From contig JBEBXH010000002.1 of NCBI GenBank assembly GCA_040391785.1, positions 96,340-160,339 of the forward strand: a stretch of DNA of 64,000 nt, written 5' to 3'. Under the pieces are notes generated by a model. It was given only the letters and a program-made list of their open reading frames with translations, was not told the DNA's origin and ran no database searches. The translations under genes and the position numbers were made by a program. The stretch is from UBA5239 sp040391785 (GTDB lineage Bacteria; Verrucomicrobiota; Lentisphaeria; Victivallales; Victivallaceae). Below, one piece after another: positions 15,142-25,058 of this stretch. The number at the start of each line of letters is the position of its first letter. The first letter of the stretch is position 1.

Positions 15142-17121
15142 ATGATGAGCAAACGAATATTTCCGAAACGGGCCATACATTTTGATTTCCACACCATGCC
15201 GGGGATTTATGATATCGCCGGCGAATTCAATGGCGACGAGTTCGGCGATACCTTGAAAGCAGCGGGGGTGGAGTACATCAATTTCTTCGCCAAATGTAAT
15301 CTCGGATTCTGTTATTTTCCTACGCGGATCGGGATGGTGTATCCCGGTTTGAAACGGGATTTACTGGGGGAGGTGATCGAGGCGTGCCACAGCCGCGGGA
15401 TTGGCGTTTCCGCGTATTTCAATGTGGGGCTGAGCCATGAGACGGCGCTGCGGCACCGCGAATGGTGCACCGTGGACCAGAGCGGGCGGGTTTATGATTT
15501 CGAGAAGCGCGACCACTGGTTCCGCACCATGTGTTTCAACTCCGGGTATTATGAGCATATCCTGGCGTTGATCGACGAGGTGCTGACCAAATATCCGGTC
15601 GACGGGATCATTTGCGATTCGATGAATACGCCGGTGTGTTACGGGGTGGAATGTCTGGATGAAATGCGGCGCAACGGGCTGGATATCAATGATCCGGAGT
15701 CCTTCAAGCGGCAGGCATGGCTGAGTACCATGAAAATGCGCGACGCCATCGATGCATTGGCCGTCCGCCGCAACCCGGAACTGTGGCGCTATTACCTCGG
15801 AGTTCCGGCTTATCATCAGCCCACGCACAACGAAATGGAGATTCTGCCGCAGGGCGGCTGGGGCTATGATTACATGCCGTGGTATGTGCGCTATATGCGG
15901 ACGCTGGGGCGGCCTTTCAGTTTGATGACCGGGCGGTTTCAGCGGAGCTGGGGGGATCTGTCGGGGTTGCGTCCGCACGCGGCGTTGGCTTATGACTGTT
16001 ATTACGCGCTGGCTTGCGGCGCCAATGTGTCGGTGGGCGACCATTTGCATCCGCGCGGCCGGCTGAAAACGGCGGTTTACGAGTCGATCGGTTCGCTGTA
16101 CCGGGAAATTGCCGAACTGGACGAGTGGACGCAGAATTGCCGTTCGGCCGCCGAAGTGCTGGTGGTCGCGCCGTGGCTGGCCGGGCCGTACGACGAAGAG
16201 CGCGCCCATATCATCCGCGGGCTGGGGCGGATGCTGTGCGAATTGAAATGCCAGTTTGACGTGTCAGACGGGGCCATCGATTTCAGCAAATACCGGCTGC
16301 TGATTCTGCCGGATGCGGTGGAACTGACGCCCGGACTGGCCGCCCGGATCGATGAGTTTGTGGAAAACGGCGGCATGGTGATCAGCTCCGGGTTCAGCGG
16401 CATCGATCGCCAGACCGGGCGTTTCCGGATCGGCGTGCTGGACGAAGCGGTGGAGGTTCTCGGCGGCGAGACGGAGAATTATACGTTCATCCACTTTGAT
16501 GATTTGCGCGGGGATCTGCCGGATATGGAGCTGCCGTGTTACACGGCCGGGGCCGCGATCCGGCTCCGGGGGTACGCGCCGGGTGCGGAGGCGCACGGAC
16601 GGCTGTTCAAGGGGTACTTCAAGTATCAGGACTTCGATTACCGCCACGAATATCTGTATATCCCGGAGGACAGCGAATTGCCGCGTCCGCCGCTGGTGAG
16701 CGTGGCCGGGGGCAGGGTGTGGCATTTCGGCAATACACTCGGCAAGGCGTATTACGATTATGCGTCGACGGCGCTGCGGGACTGGCTCGGCAACTTGTTG
16801 AATAAGCTGATGCCGGAGCCGGTGCTGAGTGTGAGCGGTCTGCCGTCTTTCGGCATGGCCTCGCTCATGCGTCAGGATAAACGGCTGATTGTACATTTGC
16901 TCAATTACGTGCCGGAGAAGCGCGGCGGCAAAATGGAGATCATCGAAGACGCGCTGGCGGCGACCGGTGTGGAGCTCTCCGTCAAAGTTCCGGCGGACAT
17001 GGCGGTGACGCAGGTTTACAGTGCCCCGGACCGCGGAAATGTCGAGTTTGTCAGAACCGGCGACCGGGTCGAAATCAGGGTGCCGGACTTCAAAGGACAC
17101 ACGCATATTGTCTTTGAATAG
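15142..17121 (+). CDS. Cytosolic glycosidase-like protein (TIM barrel plus beta-galactosidase trimerisation-like domain)
   Basis: 659 residues, no signal peptide. N-terminal TIM-barrel-like half resembles the hypothetical glycosyl hydrolase (GHL6-type) group: AAGVEYINFFAKCNLG, ACHSRGIGVSAYFNVGL, YPVDGIICDSMNTP. From about residue 350 a class-I amidotransferase-like fold (ILPDAVELTPGLAARIDEFVENGGMVI) matches the trimerisation domain of GH42 beta-galactosidases. Start at ATG 15142 (or 15145) after AAAGG; the longer frame from 15103 has no ribosome site and overlaps the upstream gene. Last gene of cassette A. Substrate unknown. Confidence 0.72.
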   Translation: MMSKRIFPKRAIHFDFHTMPGIYDIAGEFNGDEFGDTLKAAGVEYINFFAKCNLGFCYFPTRIGMVYPGLKRDLLGEVIEACHSRGIGVSAYFNVGLSHETALRHREWCTVDQSGRVYDFEKRDHWFRTMCFNSGYYEHILALIDEVLTKYPVDGIICDSMNTPVCYGVECLDEMRRNGLDINDPESFKRQAWLSTMKMRDAIDALAVRRNPELWRYYLGVPAYHQPTHNEMEILPQGGWGYDYMPWYVRYMRTLGRPFSLMTGRFQRSWGDLSGLRPHAALAYDCYYALACGANVSVGDHLHPRGRLKTAVYESIGSLYREIAELDEWTQNCRSAAEVLVVAPWLAGPYDEERAHIIRGLGRMLCELKCQFDVSDGAIDFSKYRLLILPDAVELTPGLAARIDEFVENGGMVISSGFSGIDRQTGRFRIGVLDEAVEVLGGETENYTFIHFDDLRGDLPDMELPCYTAGAAIRLRGYAPGAEAHGRLFKGYFKYQDFDYRHEYLYIPEDSELPRPPLVSVAGGRVWHFGNTLGKAYYDYASTALRDWLGNLLNKLMPEPVLSVSGLPSFGMASLMRQDKRLIVHLLNYVPEKRGGKMEIIEDALAATGVELSVKVPADMAVTQVYSAPDRGNVEFVRTGDRVEIRVPDFKGHTHIVFE

Positions 17122-17149
17122 TTGAAAAAATCCGGTTTTGTGATATGTT

Positions 17150-17171
17150 TATCTCTTTAATCACAGAGATA
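17150..17171 (+). promoter_or_regulatory. Hairpin covering the chrA start region
   Basis: Stem TATCTCT (17150-17156) with AGAGATA (17165-17171), five bases before the ATG at 17177. The only ribosome-site-like bases (AGAG) are inside the right arm, so the stem may hold back translation. Function inferred. Confidence 0.35.
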
Positions 17172-17176
17172 ATTTT

Positions 17177-17797
17177 ATGGACGAACCGGTTGTTGATTTG
17201 ACGCAGCTGCCGCGGCGCAAAGTGCTGTGGCTGCTGTTTTATAATTTTTTTAAGATTGCGCTGTTTGTGGTCGGGGGAGGGTACGCGATCATCCTGGCGG
17301 CGGAAAATATTTTCATCCGCAAGCTGCATTGGCTGAAAGAAGGCGAGCTGATGGATATGCTGGCGGTGATCCAGACGATCCCAGGGCTGCTGGCCGGCAA
17401 TGCCGCGATTTATGTGGGGTACCGGGCGGCGGGCCGGATGGGGGCGTTTGTGGCGTTGCTCGGCGTGGCGCTGCCGTCGTTTGTCATCATCACGCTGGTG
17501 GCGATGGGGTTCTCGCAGTTGCCGATGGACAACAGTTACGTGCAGGGGGCGTTTATCGGCGTCCGCAGTGCGCTGGCGGGGCTGACGCTGGCCGCGCTGT
17601 GCCGTACGTGGCGCAAAATCATGCTCAGCCCGTTTGCCTACGCCGTGGCGCTGGGGTGCTTCGGCGGGGTAGTGTTTTTCAACGTGAACCCGGCCTGGCT
17701 GCTGCTGGGCGCGATGATGGCCGGGGTGGTTTACTTCAAAGCGGTCGGCGCGAAAATCTCCCAGGAGAATCTGACCGTGGAGGGCAAACAGCCATGA
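17177..17797 (+). CDS. chrA: Chromate transporter, first short subunit (CHR family)
   Basis: 206 residues, five to six membrane helices. Family motifs are visible: FFKIALFVVGGGYA at the first helix, the AVIQTIPGLLAGNAAIYVGY segment and the glycine-rich loop AAGRMGAFVALLGVALPSF. Half the size of full-length ChrA, as in two-gene short-chain CHR systems in which two homologous halves in antiparallel form one exporter of chromate (or sulfate-like anions). Its stop overlaps the start of the second half (ATGA). Confidence 0.9.
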   Translation: MDEPVVDLTQLPRRKVLWLLFYNFFKIALFVVGGGYAIILAAENIFIRKLHWLKEGELMDMLAVIQTIPGLLAGNAAIYVGYRAAGRMGAFVALLGVALPSFVIITLVAMGFSQLPMDNSYVQGAFIGVRSALAGLTLAALCRTWRKIMLSPFAYAVALGCFGGVVFFNVNPAWLLLGAMMAGVVYFKAVGAKISQENLTVEGKQP

Positions 17798-18381
17798 GCA
17801 ACATATTGCAGATCTTTGTGCTTTTCTGTTACTTCGGGCTGCTTTGCTTCGGCGGCGGCAATGCGCTGACGCCGCTCTATATCAATAATCTGGTCGAGGA
17901 GAAACAGTGGATGACCATGCAGGAATTCGGCGACCTGACGGCGATCGCGCAGATGACGCCGGGGCCGATCGGGGTGAATGCCGCCACGTTTTTCGGTTAT
18001 CGCCGGGGCGGGATACCCGGAGCCATGGCGGCGACGGGGGGATTGCTGCTGCCGTCGTATTTCCTGGTGATTTTTGCGCTGCGTTCACTGCAGAAATGGG
18101 AAAAAAGCACGCTGGTGCAGGGGATCATGAGCGGAATCCGCCCGGCCACGGTGGGGATGATTGCCGCGGCGCTGCTGATTTTCATGCAGCTCTCGGTATT
18201 TAATACCAAAATCCCGTGGGCGTATTGGCTTGGATTAAGCGAGGCGCCCGGCGAGGCGTTTTTCATTCGTCCGGTGGCGCTGGTGATCTTCGGCGTGTCG
18301 ACGTATTTCTTCTACAAAGGCAAGATCTCGATCATGGTGATCATTTTCGCGGCGGGCGGGCTCGGCGCTCTGCTCTGTTAG
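17794..18381 (+). CDS. chrA: Chromate transporter, second short subunit (CHR family)
   Basis: 195 residues. Start ATG 17794 overlaps the first subunit's stop by four bases. Motifs: FGLLCFGGGNALTPLY, AIAQMTPGPIGVNAATFFGY and the GGIPGAMAATGGLLLPSY loop, all typical of CHR halves. The 3' end (GGLGALLC) occurs again as a 34-base echo next to metW, see repeat entries. A longer frame beginning at 17329 is out of register with the first subunit and is spurious upstream of 17794. Confidence 0.9.
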   Translation: MSNILQIFVLFCYFGLLCFGGGNALTPLYINNLVEEKQWMTMQEFGDLTAIAQMTPGPIGVNAATFFGYRRGGIPGAMAATGGLLLPSYFLVIFALRSLQKWEKSTLVQGIMSGIRPATVGMIAAALLIFMQLSVFNTKIPWAYWLGLSEAPGEAFFIRPVALVIFGVSTYFFYKGKISIMVIIFAAGGLGALLC

Positions 18382-18388
18382 CGCCCGG
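18355..18388. repeat. Direct repeat copy 1 (3' end of chrA)
   Basis: 34-base sequence spanning the last codons and stop of the chromate transporter. It matches 25059-25092 at 31 of 34 positions. In this copy the minus strand also reads a stop (TAA) at the place where copy 2 has the metW stop. Confidence 0.7.
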
Positions 18389-18545
18389 CTAATTATACCA
18401 AATTTGCGCTCTGCAATTCCATCGGCGGTTACTAATCCTTTGAATGCAAATCGGTATTACTTTCAAAATCCGGTCTGGAAAACTGGTAATTTTTATCTTT
18501 TGATGCTATCGTTAGCTGCATAGAAAATCACATAGGGCGATATTT

Positions 18546-19634
18546 ATGGGCGGCTTGCGGCAATCGAAAGAACAGATGGCATTGTTGTTCGTCAAACAAA
18601 AATGCGACCTGCTGGAACCGGGCGGGGCTCTGCCCGGTATTTATCTGCTGATGAAAGAATCCGGGCTGGGGCGCTGGGTACTGGAAAAAGCGGTGGCGAA
18701 GCTCCGGGATGAGGGGTATCTGGAAGTTCGGTCAAGGCAAGGAGCATTCCGTACGGATAAAGATAACTTTACCGGCAGCCGGGAAATCGTCGATATTCTG
18801 TTTTATATATCCGGCGTCGGGGCATTCCGGCCGACATCGTTCATGGGAGAGATGATCCAGACCTTCGATGAGTTGGCGGCGCAGCGGCATTTGAATATCC
18901 GGCTGCATCAGATCGAATATGACAAACCGCTGGAAAACGTCATGGAACTGGTCCGCCGTTACCGGATTTTGCAGTGTTTCCTGATTTCGCCGCTCGGCCG
19001 TCATATTACGGCGGCGCTGAAAACCATGGTTCCGCGGATTGTCGAGGTTATACCGCGTTACCTGGACGTTTATGGTCCGGCGGTGGTTGATAATCCCGAC
19101 ATGGCGACGATGCAGATGAATTACCTGCACATGCTCGGGCATCGGCGCATTGCCTATATTCACAATATTTCCGTATACAAGGATGCGGCGTTGGTTCAAC
19201 ACAAGCGTCTGACGGATTATTACCGTTTTATGGCCGAGCATACTTTGCAGGTAAATCCGGACTGGGTATTCCAGATGGAAACGGACCGGACACTGTTTTT
19301 CAGGCAGGTGAACCGGATGCTGAAATCGGCACCGATGCCGACCGCGGTGGTGGTGGCCGATCCGGCGCTGATGTGGCTGTACGATTACTGCCGGATTCAT
19401 CAGATTAAAATCGGTTCGGAACTGTCGATCATGGGGAGCGATGGGTTGAAGTCGTTGAATCTCACCCCGTCCGTTACCAGCGTGATCAATTCACCGACGT
19501 TGATCGCCCGGGCGGCTTGGGATATCATGGATGACTTGCGTGCCGGAAGCGACGCCCGCAAAATCATTACCAATAAACTGGAAATCAGGACCGGAGCCAG
19601 TGCCAAGCGGATTCCGGCTGAATCTGCTATGTAG
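18546..19634 (+). CDS. GntR/LacI-type chimeric transcriptional regulator
   Basis: 362 residues. N-terminal winged-HTH of GntR type (about residues 10-75, MKESGLGRWVLEKAVAKLRDEGYLEVRSRQG) followed by a periplasmic-binding-like effector domain (about 85-355) ending RIGTGAS-like as in LacI/AraR-type regulators. Likely senses a sugar and controls cassette B, which starts 120 bases downstream. No consensus promoter was seen in the 160 bases before it. Confidence 0.85.
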   Translation: MGGLRQSKEQMALLFVKQKCDLLEPGGALPGIYLLMKESGLGRWVLEKAVAKLRDEGYLEVRSRQGAFRTDKDNFTGSREIVDILFYISGVGAFRPTSFMGEMIQTFDELAAQRHLNIRLHQIEYDKPLENVMELVRRYRILQCFLISPLGRHITAALKTMVPRIVEVIPRYLDVYGPAVVDNPDMATMQMNYLHMLGHRRIAYIHNISVYKDAALVQHKRLTDYYRFMAEHTLQVNPDWVFQMETDRTLFFRQVNRMLKSAPMPTAVVVADPALMWLYDYCRIHQIKIGSELSIMGSDGLKSLNLTPSVTSVINSPTLIARAAWDIMDDLRAGSDARKIITNKLEIRTGASAKRIPAESAM

Positions 19635-19693
19635 TTTATTATGCTGTTTTTGACTTTTTTGAATGCGGCATCCTGTTTTCCGGACTGCGGGTG

Positions 19694-19721
19694 TTGTGAT
19701 CTGTTGATTCCCCGGTATAAT
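19694..19721 (+). promoter_or_regulatory. Putative promoter of DUF4091 operon
   Basis: TTGTGA (19694-19699), 16 bases, TATAAT (19716-19721), 32 bases before the ATG at 19754. Strong -10, moderate -35, fitting a controlled promoter. Confidence 0.5.
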
Positions 19722-19753
19722 TATTATCGTAACACAACTGTAAGGAATCAACC

Positions 19754-22138
19754 ATGAAATTTTATTCTGTACTGTTTCTGCTGCTGGGATGCGCCATGAT
19801 GCTTCAGGCGGAAAATCTGGCCCTCGGCAAGACCTTCAAAGCCAACTACCAGCCCGGCAAAAAATCATTGTCGTTGTTGACCGACGGCAAAGTCGCCTCC
19901 CCGGAAGTCAGCAATGATTATCAGGGGCATCCTGAAACGCTGTTCTTCGACGCCACCTACCGCAAGACGGGTCTGGTGCTGGATCTCGACCTGGGCGAAG
20001 TATGCGGCGTCGACCGGATCACGTTTTCGTCATTTCAGCGTTATGGACGCGGCATGGTGCTGCTGCCGTTCGTCGTCCAGATGTACCTGAGCGATGACGG
20101 CAAGAATTACCGGTACTACGGCAATCTGGCGGAGGACAGCGCCGGCATCACGCCGGATATTGGCGACGCAGTGCAGCCGTTCCGGGTCGTCATGAGCAGC
20201 CGCGAGCTCAACGGCCACGGGCGTTATGTGAAACTGATTGCCCGCAGCGCCCGGTTCATCGCCTGCGACGAAATCGAGGTGCTCGGCAGCAAAACCTCCG
20301 GCACGAACAGCGGCACCGCCGTGAAACAGCTTGCCGCCAGCGACGCCGATATGACGAATGTCGGGATCAAGCGCCGCTACTACATCGACCTGCGCAAAAC
20401 CGTCAACCTCATCGAGTCGCTCCCTGCCGCGGATCGCGAAGGCTTACTCAAGGAAGCCGAAACGCTGAAAACGCGGATCGCGGAATACCGCTTCCAAGGC
20501 AATCCGGAAACGGTCAAACTGGTCGTGCCGTATGATGCGCTGCATGAGGATATCTACGCACTGTTCGGCAAGGCGGCCGCGGTGAAAAAACTCCCGGCCG
20601 TTTCGCTCTGGCGCAGCAACGAATACAGCTATCTCAATCAGTTTGTTCTGCCGGGCAGGGAATTGCCGCCGATTTCGTATCATATGATGCAGAACGAGCG
20701 GCGCGGCGCCACTTTCAATCTGTTCAACGCCACGGGCGAAAAACAAACCGTATCGTTCCGCATTGCCGATATTCCGGCGGTCACCGCCCGGCTGGTGGAG
20801 ACAGTCGACACCTCCGGCAATGTCCTGGTGGCGGCGGCCCTGAAAGACCTCACGCCTGTGAACGGTGTCTATACAATTACGTTGCCGCCCGGCATGACCA
20901 CGCAGGTCTGGCTCGACATCGACACGGCGAAACTGGCGCAGGGGACCTATAAAGGCGAGGTCCGTTTCGACGGGGCAAAGTTGGCTTCGCTGCCGCTGCA
21001 GTTCCAGGTGTCGAAATACCGCCTGCCGGATACGCTGACCTTTCAGGCGACGTTGTGGGACTATACCTTTAACCATGCGGGGGGCATTACCAAAGAAAAT
21101 GTTGATGCGGTGGCTGCATTATTGGACAAAGAACGCATTTCGCCGTGGGCCTATGGCCAACTCCCCGAAAAAGTTGATGGCGCGCCTTATCTTGAATCGC
21201 TCGATTTCATGCTGGAAAAAATGCCGAATGCACCCCGCTATTACATCTTTTACAGCCTCTGGCCGGAGCACAAGGATTCCCGGCGCAACACCTTCGCCGG
21301 ACTCAAACCCGGCACACCCGAGTTCAACGACGCGGTGAAAATCTGGGCTCAGAAATGGCAGCAGGAACTCGACAAACGCGGCATTCCAAAAGGCAAAGTA
21401 ATTTTCCATCTGCATGACGAACCGAATACCGTGAAGCAGATCCAATTCCTGACCGATTGGGCGGCCGCTGTTCGTGCCGGCGCGCCGGGAATCTCCATCA
21501 TCTGCAATCCCCCGCATTCGTATAACAAAGACATGCTGGCCGCGACGGAAAAGGCCCTGCAGTACTGCGATATTTTCATGCCGCGCTTTGCCCGTTATTT
21601 TCTCGTCAAAGACGGCTGGCCGGAACTGCAGAAGAATTTCCAGGCCAATGGTGGCGAACTCCAGTATTATGACTGTGCCGGCCCGACGCGGTTGTTCGAC
21701 CCCGATTACTACCGGATGTTGGCCTGGTACGGCGCCCGCGACAATGCCACCGGCATGGCGTTCTGGCGGCTGCAGGCCCCGGTCAGTTGGAACAACTATC
21801 TTTCGTTGAGCAATCTGTGGCCGGTGATTTTCCTGAATCCCGACAGTGTGCAGGGGGCCAAGCCGTTCGAGGCGCTTCGCGAGGGGCGGATCGACTTCGA
21901 ATACATCAAGATCCTGCGCGGCAAAATACAGGAGTTGCGCGCCGCCTCGCGTCCACAGGACGCCGACCGCGCCCAGGCGTTTCTGGATCAGGTCATAAGT
22001 GATGTCCTTACCGCTCAAAGCAAGCGTCCGGTGGCGGGTACTTACTACCATGAATTCTGGTATGACGACATTTCCATGTGTCCGCTGTTGAACCAGAGCC
22101 GCGAAAAGATTCTGAATTATCTGGAAAAAATCAAATAA
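19754..22138 (+). CDS. Secreted DUF4091 glycoside-hydrolase-like protein with discoidin-like domain
   Basis: 794 residues, signal peptide MKFYSVLFLLLGCAMMLQA. Residues about 20-180 look like an F5/8 type C (discoidin) carbohydrate-binding domain (NLALGKTFKANYQPG, VDRITFSSFQRYGRG). The middle contains a beta-sandwich and a TIM-barrel-like part (YYIFYSLWPEH, VIFHLHDEPNTV). The C-terminal 150 residues are DUF4091 (WYGARDNATGMAFWRL, EALREGRIDFEYIKIL). Expected to act outside the cytoplasm on host or plant glycans; substrate unknown. Downstream genes follow closely, so it heads cassette B. Confidence 0.85.
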   Translation: MKFYSVLFLLLGCAMMLQAENLALGKTFKANYQPGKKSLSLLTDGKVASPEVSNDYQGHPETLFFDATYRKTGLVLDLDLGEVCGVDRITFSSFQRYGRGMVLLPFVVQMYLSDDGKNYRYYGNLAEDSAGITPDIGDAVQPFRVVMSSRELNGHGRYVKLIARSARFIACDEIEVLGSKTSGTNSGTAVKQLAASDADMTNVGIKRRYYIDLRKTVNLIESLPAADREGLLKEAETLKTRIAEYRFQGNPETVKLVVPYDALHEDIYALFGKAAAVKKLPAVSLWRSNEYSYLNQFVLPGRELPPISYHMMQNERRGATFNLFNATGEKQTVSFRIADIPAVTARLVETVDTSGNVLVAAALKDLTPVNGVYTITLPPGMTTQVWLDIDTAKLAQGTYKGEVRFDGAKLASLPLQFQVSKYRLPDTLTFQATLWDYTFNHAGGITKENVDAVAALLDKERISPWAYGQLPEKVDGAPYLESLDFMLEKMPNAPRYYIFYSLWPEHKDSRRNTFAGLKPGTPEFNDAVKIWAQKWQQELDKRGIPKGKVIFHLHDEPNTVKQIQFLTDWAAAVRAGAPGISIICNPPHSYNKDMLAATEKALQYCDIFMPRFARYFLVKDGWPELQKNFQANGGELQYYDCAGPTRLFDPDYYRMLAWYGARDNATGMAFWRLQAPVSWNNYLSLSNLWPVIFLNPDSVQGAKPFEALREGRIDFEYIKILRGKIQELRAASRPQDADRAQAFLDQVISDVLTAQSKRPVAGTYYHEFWYDDISMCPLLNQSREKILNYLEKIK

Positions 22139-22153
22139 CTCACGGAGGTTTTT

Positions 22154-22822
22154 ATGAGAAATAAACGATTTTTCACCTTGATTGAACTCCTCGTTGTGAT
22201 CGCCATCATCGCTATACTGGCTGCCATGCTGTTGCCCGCGCTGAACAAGGCCCGCGAGAAAGCCCACGCTGCCAAGTGCATCGGACACTTGAAGGAGATC
22301 AGCCTGACGCATAATCAGTACCTTCATGATTTCGATGACTATATCGTTCACGGTACGCTGGGGCTTTATCCCGGGGGCAAAGACATTTACTGGTTCCGTT
22401 ATTTTTCGCAAACCTATATGGGGTCGGCTCCCTTGGCGAATTATACCGGTTTCCACGAAGGGATCTTCTCTTGTCCCGCCGAAAAAGTTCCTCACGGTTC
22501 GTATACCGCAGGCCATTTTACTTATTCGCATTACGGCTTGAATGCCTGGCTGAACTCCCGCAAAGGGGCGTCCTTCAATGAATGGCGCAAAGCCGGTACG
22601 GTGACTCAACCGTCTGTCGCCGTACTGGGGGCGGATCTGGCGCAGCTCAATACCTGGGCTTTGAGTTATTCAACATATATGTCATACCGCCACGGCGGAA
22701 GAGCCAACTATTTCTTTCTTGATGGCCATACGGAATCCGCCACGCTGAATGAGTTCAATCAGGCAGAGAGCGGCTATGATGCCACATTCGGGCGCCTCCT
22801 AAGCGGCTTCAAGCCGTTTTAA
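22154..22822 (+). CDS. Pseudopilin-like protein, cassette B
   Basis: 222 residues. Leader MRNKRF then FTLIELLVVIAIIAI with Glu+5, helix end LLPALNKAREKAHAAKC, C-terminal FLDGHTESATL. Residue before the cleavage point is Phe, not Gly. Lies between the DUF4091 gene (15 bases) and the SGNH hydrolase (9 bases), with GGAGG before the start. Here the pseudopilin follows the secreted enzyme, the reverse of cassettes A, C and D. Confidence 0.88.
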   Translation: MRNKRFFTLIELLVVIAIIAILAAMLLPALNKAREKAHAAKCIGHLKEISLTHNQYLHDFDDYIVHGTLGLYPGGKDIYWFRYFSQTYMGSAPLANYTGFHEGIFSCPAEKVPHGSYTAGHFTYSHYGLNAWLNSRKGASFNEWRKAGTVTQPSVAVLGADLAQLNTWALSYSTYMSYRHGGRANYFFLDGHTESATLNEFNQAESGYDATFGRLLSGFKPF

Positions 22823-22831
22823 GGAGAAGTC

Positions 22832-23929
22832 ATGATGACAAAAATTTTAATTTTGTATCTGCTGGCATTGCTGCCGGTATTCGGCGGCGAGTTGCATCTG
22901 TTGCTGCCGGAAAAAATCTACGCGGTACCGGGGATCGAAACCAATGTGTATTTCGACAACATTGTCCTGACGCCGAACCCGGCGAACTACGTTTTCGATG
23001 TGGATTGCAAGCGGGGGCGCAACGACGCCAAGCGCTGGCGCTTCACCCCTGACTCAAAGGATGCCGGCGAATTCGATTGGGAAATCTGCATCAGCGACGG
23101 GTTCAACATTGTCGCGCAGGGCAAAACCAAACTGGTGATCACTCCGGAAAACGCCGAGGATGAACGCGAAATTTCGATCCTGATGGTCGGCGACAGTTTA
23201 ACCGCGGCCGGGCTTTATCCGGCCCGGCTTGGCGCGTTGATGCCGCAGCTGAAAATGATCGGCAGCCGGAAAAGCGGCGGCGCCGTGCATGAGGGCTACG
23301 GCGGCTGGCACTGGGAGTCATTCCTGACGCAAGTTCAGGACAAAAACAAGCCCCGCAAATCGTCCAATGCCACCAGTCCCTTCCTGTTCGAAAAAGGTGG
23401 GCGCCATGAGCCGGATTTCCAGCAGTATCTGAATAAATTCAACGGCGGCAAAGCGCCCGATTTCATCACGGTCATGCTGGGAATCAATGATATTTTCGGA
23501 GCCACCGATGACGATGTCGAGGTGCGGATTGCCGCAATTCTGGAAAATGCCGAACGGCTGATCGCGGTATTCCGCGCGGCCGCGCCCAAAGCGGTGATCG
23601 GGGTCGGTTTCCCCACGCCCGGCGCGGCGAGTCAGGACGCCTTCGGCAGCAATTACCGTTGCGGCCAGACCCGCTGGCAATTCAAGAAAAACCAGCACCG
23701 GCTCTGCCTGGCCATGCTGCGGAAATTCGGCGATTCGGTTTCGCTGATTCCAACTTTTGTTAACCTCGACTGCGAAAACAATTTCCCGGTTCAGAGTGAA
23801 AAAATCAACGCCCATAACGAGCAGGAAATCGTCCGTCAGAGCAATGGCGTCCACCCCGCTCCATCCGGCTACAACCAGATCGGCGATACGTTTTATTGCT
23901 GGCTGAAAAATCAACTGAAAGAGAAATGA
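22832..23929 (+). CDS. Secreted SGNH/GDSL-family hydrolase
   Basis: 365 residues with a signal peptide (MMTKILILYLLALLPVFGG). Residues 20-110 form an extra beta-rich domain. The SGNH core starts at LMVGDSL with nucleophile Ser122; block III is MLGINDIF (Asn) and block V is NGVHPAPSGYNQ (His near 345). Family members are esterases, often removing acetyl groups from polysaccharides. Adjacent to a GH130-type phosphorylase, so deacetylation of a mannose-containing glycan is plausible but unproven. Confidence 0.85.
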   Translation: MMTKILILYLLALLPVFGGELHLLLPEKIYAVPGIETNVYFDNIVLTPNPANYVFDVDCKRGRNDAKRWRFTPDSKDAGEFDWEICISDGFNIVAQGKTKLVITPENAEDEREISILMVGDSLTAAGLYPARLGALMPQLKMIGSRKSGGAVHEGYGGWHWESFLTQVQDKNKPRKSSNATSPFLFEKGGRHEPDFQQYLNKFNGGKAPDFITVMLGINDIFGATDDDVEVRIAAILENAERLIAVFRAAAPKAVIGVGFPTPGAASQDAFGSNYRCGQTRWQFKKNQHRLCLAMLRKFGDSVSLIPTFVNLDCENNFPVQSEKINAHNEQEIVRQSNGVHPAPSGYNQIGDTFYCWLKNQLKEK

Positions 23930-23930
23930 A

Positions 23931-24995
23931 ATGATAAAACGCTACGAAAAAAATCCGCTGCTCTCCGCCGCCGACTTGAGCTACCCCTCGACATTGGTGT
24001 TCAATGCCGGCGTCACGAAGTACCGCGGCAAATATGTGATGATCTTCCGGAACGACGTCGGATTTTCCCCGGCGAACGGCGGCAAAAATTATTCGAACCT
24101 GGGCATCGCTTTCAGCCGTGACGGGCGCAAATGGCACCCGAGCCCCCGGCCGTGGCTGGAAATCACCGGCTGCCACCCGGAAATCACCCGGATTTACGAT
24201 CCGCGGCTGACGGTGATTGAGGGGCGGTGCTACATCTGTTTCGCCATCAGCACCCGCGCCGGGGTCTGCGGCGGCATCGGCGTGATCGCCGAGGATTTCA
24301 GCTCGCTGGAAGTGCTTTCGATCTCCACACCCGACAATCGCAATATGGTGCTGTTCCCGGAAAAAATCAATGGGCGGTTCGTCCGGCTCGAGCGTCCTTT
24401 CCCCGAATACAGCATCGGCTTCAAGGAGCATTTCGATATCTGGATTTCCAGCTCGGAAAACGGACGCGACTGGGGTGATTCGCGCCTGCTCCTGAGTCAC
24501 CATGACGTACCGTTCTGCAACAGCAAAATCGGTCCGGGCGCGCCGCCGATACGCACGGAAAAAGGTTACCTGACCACCTTTCATGCCGTCTGGAAAGATG
24601 CCGCGAAAAATCTGGACTGCTGGGAATACGTCCCCGGCGCGACCTGGAACAAGATTTATTATGGCGGAATCATGCTGCTGGACCTGCATGACCCCACCCG
24701 CGTGATTGGGCTATGCAAAACTCCGCTGCTGACGCCGCGGGCGAATTATGAGGTGAAGGGTTTTCGCGGGTCGGTGATCTTCCCGGGCGGGATGATTCTG
24801 GAAGACAACGGCGAAGTCAAAATTTACTATGGCGCCGCCGATACGGTCGAGTGCCTCGCTTCCGCTCATGTCGACGAATTACTGGCGATGTGCGAACCGT
24901 TCACGCCGGATCACTTCAACCTGAATAACACACAAATGCCTTGCTATTCGCCGCTTATCACCGCCAGACTTGATTTGGTGGAAAATTCAATATGA
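23931..24995 (+). CDS. GH130-family glycoside phosphorylase-like protein
   Basis: 354 residues, no signal peptide, cytosolic. Five-bladed beta-propeller pattern of GH130: NPLLSAADL near the start, FNAGVTKYRGKYVMIFRNDVG, YDPRLTVIEGRCYICFA, and near the end VIFPGGMILEDNGEVKIYYGAADT, the classic final blade. The family phosphorolyses beta-mannosides to mannose-1-phosphate; some members are hydrolases. One base after the SGNH gene stop, so translationally coupled. Last gene of cassette B. Confidence 0.9.
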   Translation: MIKRYEKNPLLSAADLSYPSTLVFNAGVTKYRGKYVMIFRNDVGFSPANGGKNYSNLGIAFSRDGRKWHPSPRPWLEITGCHPEITRIYDPRLTVIEGRCYICFAISTRAGVCGGIGVIAEDFSSLEVLSISTPDNRNMVLFPEKINGRFVRLERPFPEYSIGFKEHFDIWISSSENGRDWGDSRLLLSHHDVPFCNSKIGPGAPPIRTEKGYLTTFHAVWKDAAKNLDCWEYVPGATWNKIYYGGIMLLDLHDPTRVIGLCKTPLLTPRANYEVKGFRGSVIFPGGMILEDNGEVKIYYGAADTVECLASAHVDELLAMCEPFTPDHFNLNNTQMPCYSPLITARLDLVENSI

Positions 24996-25058
24996 TCAAA
25001 ATGTAAGCCCGGGAAATAGGCGTCTGCCATAAGACAAGCCGCGATTTTGGCACGGAGA

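Noticed and set aside
21119..22609. 496-residue minus-strand frame across the DUF4091 and pseudopilin genes
   Set aside because: Arises from GC-rich third positions opposite two well-supported genes; no start signal or family.
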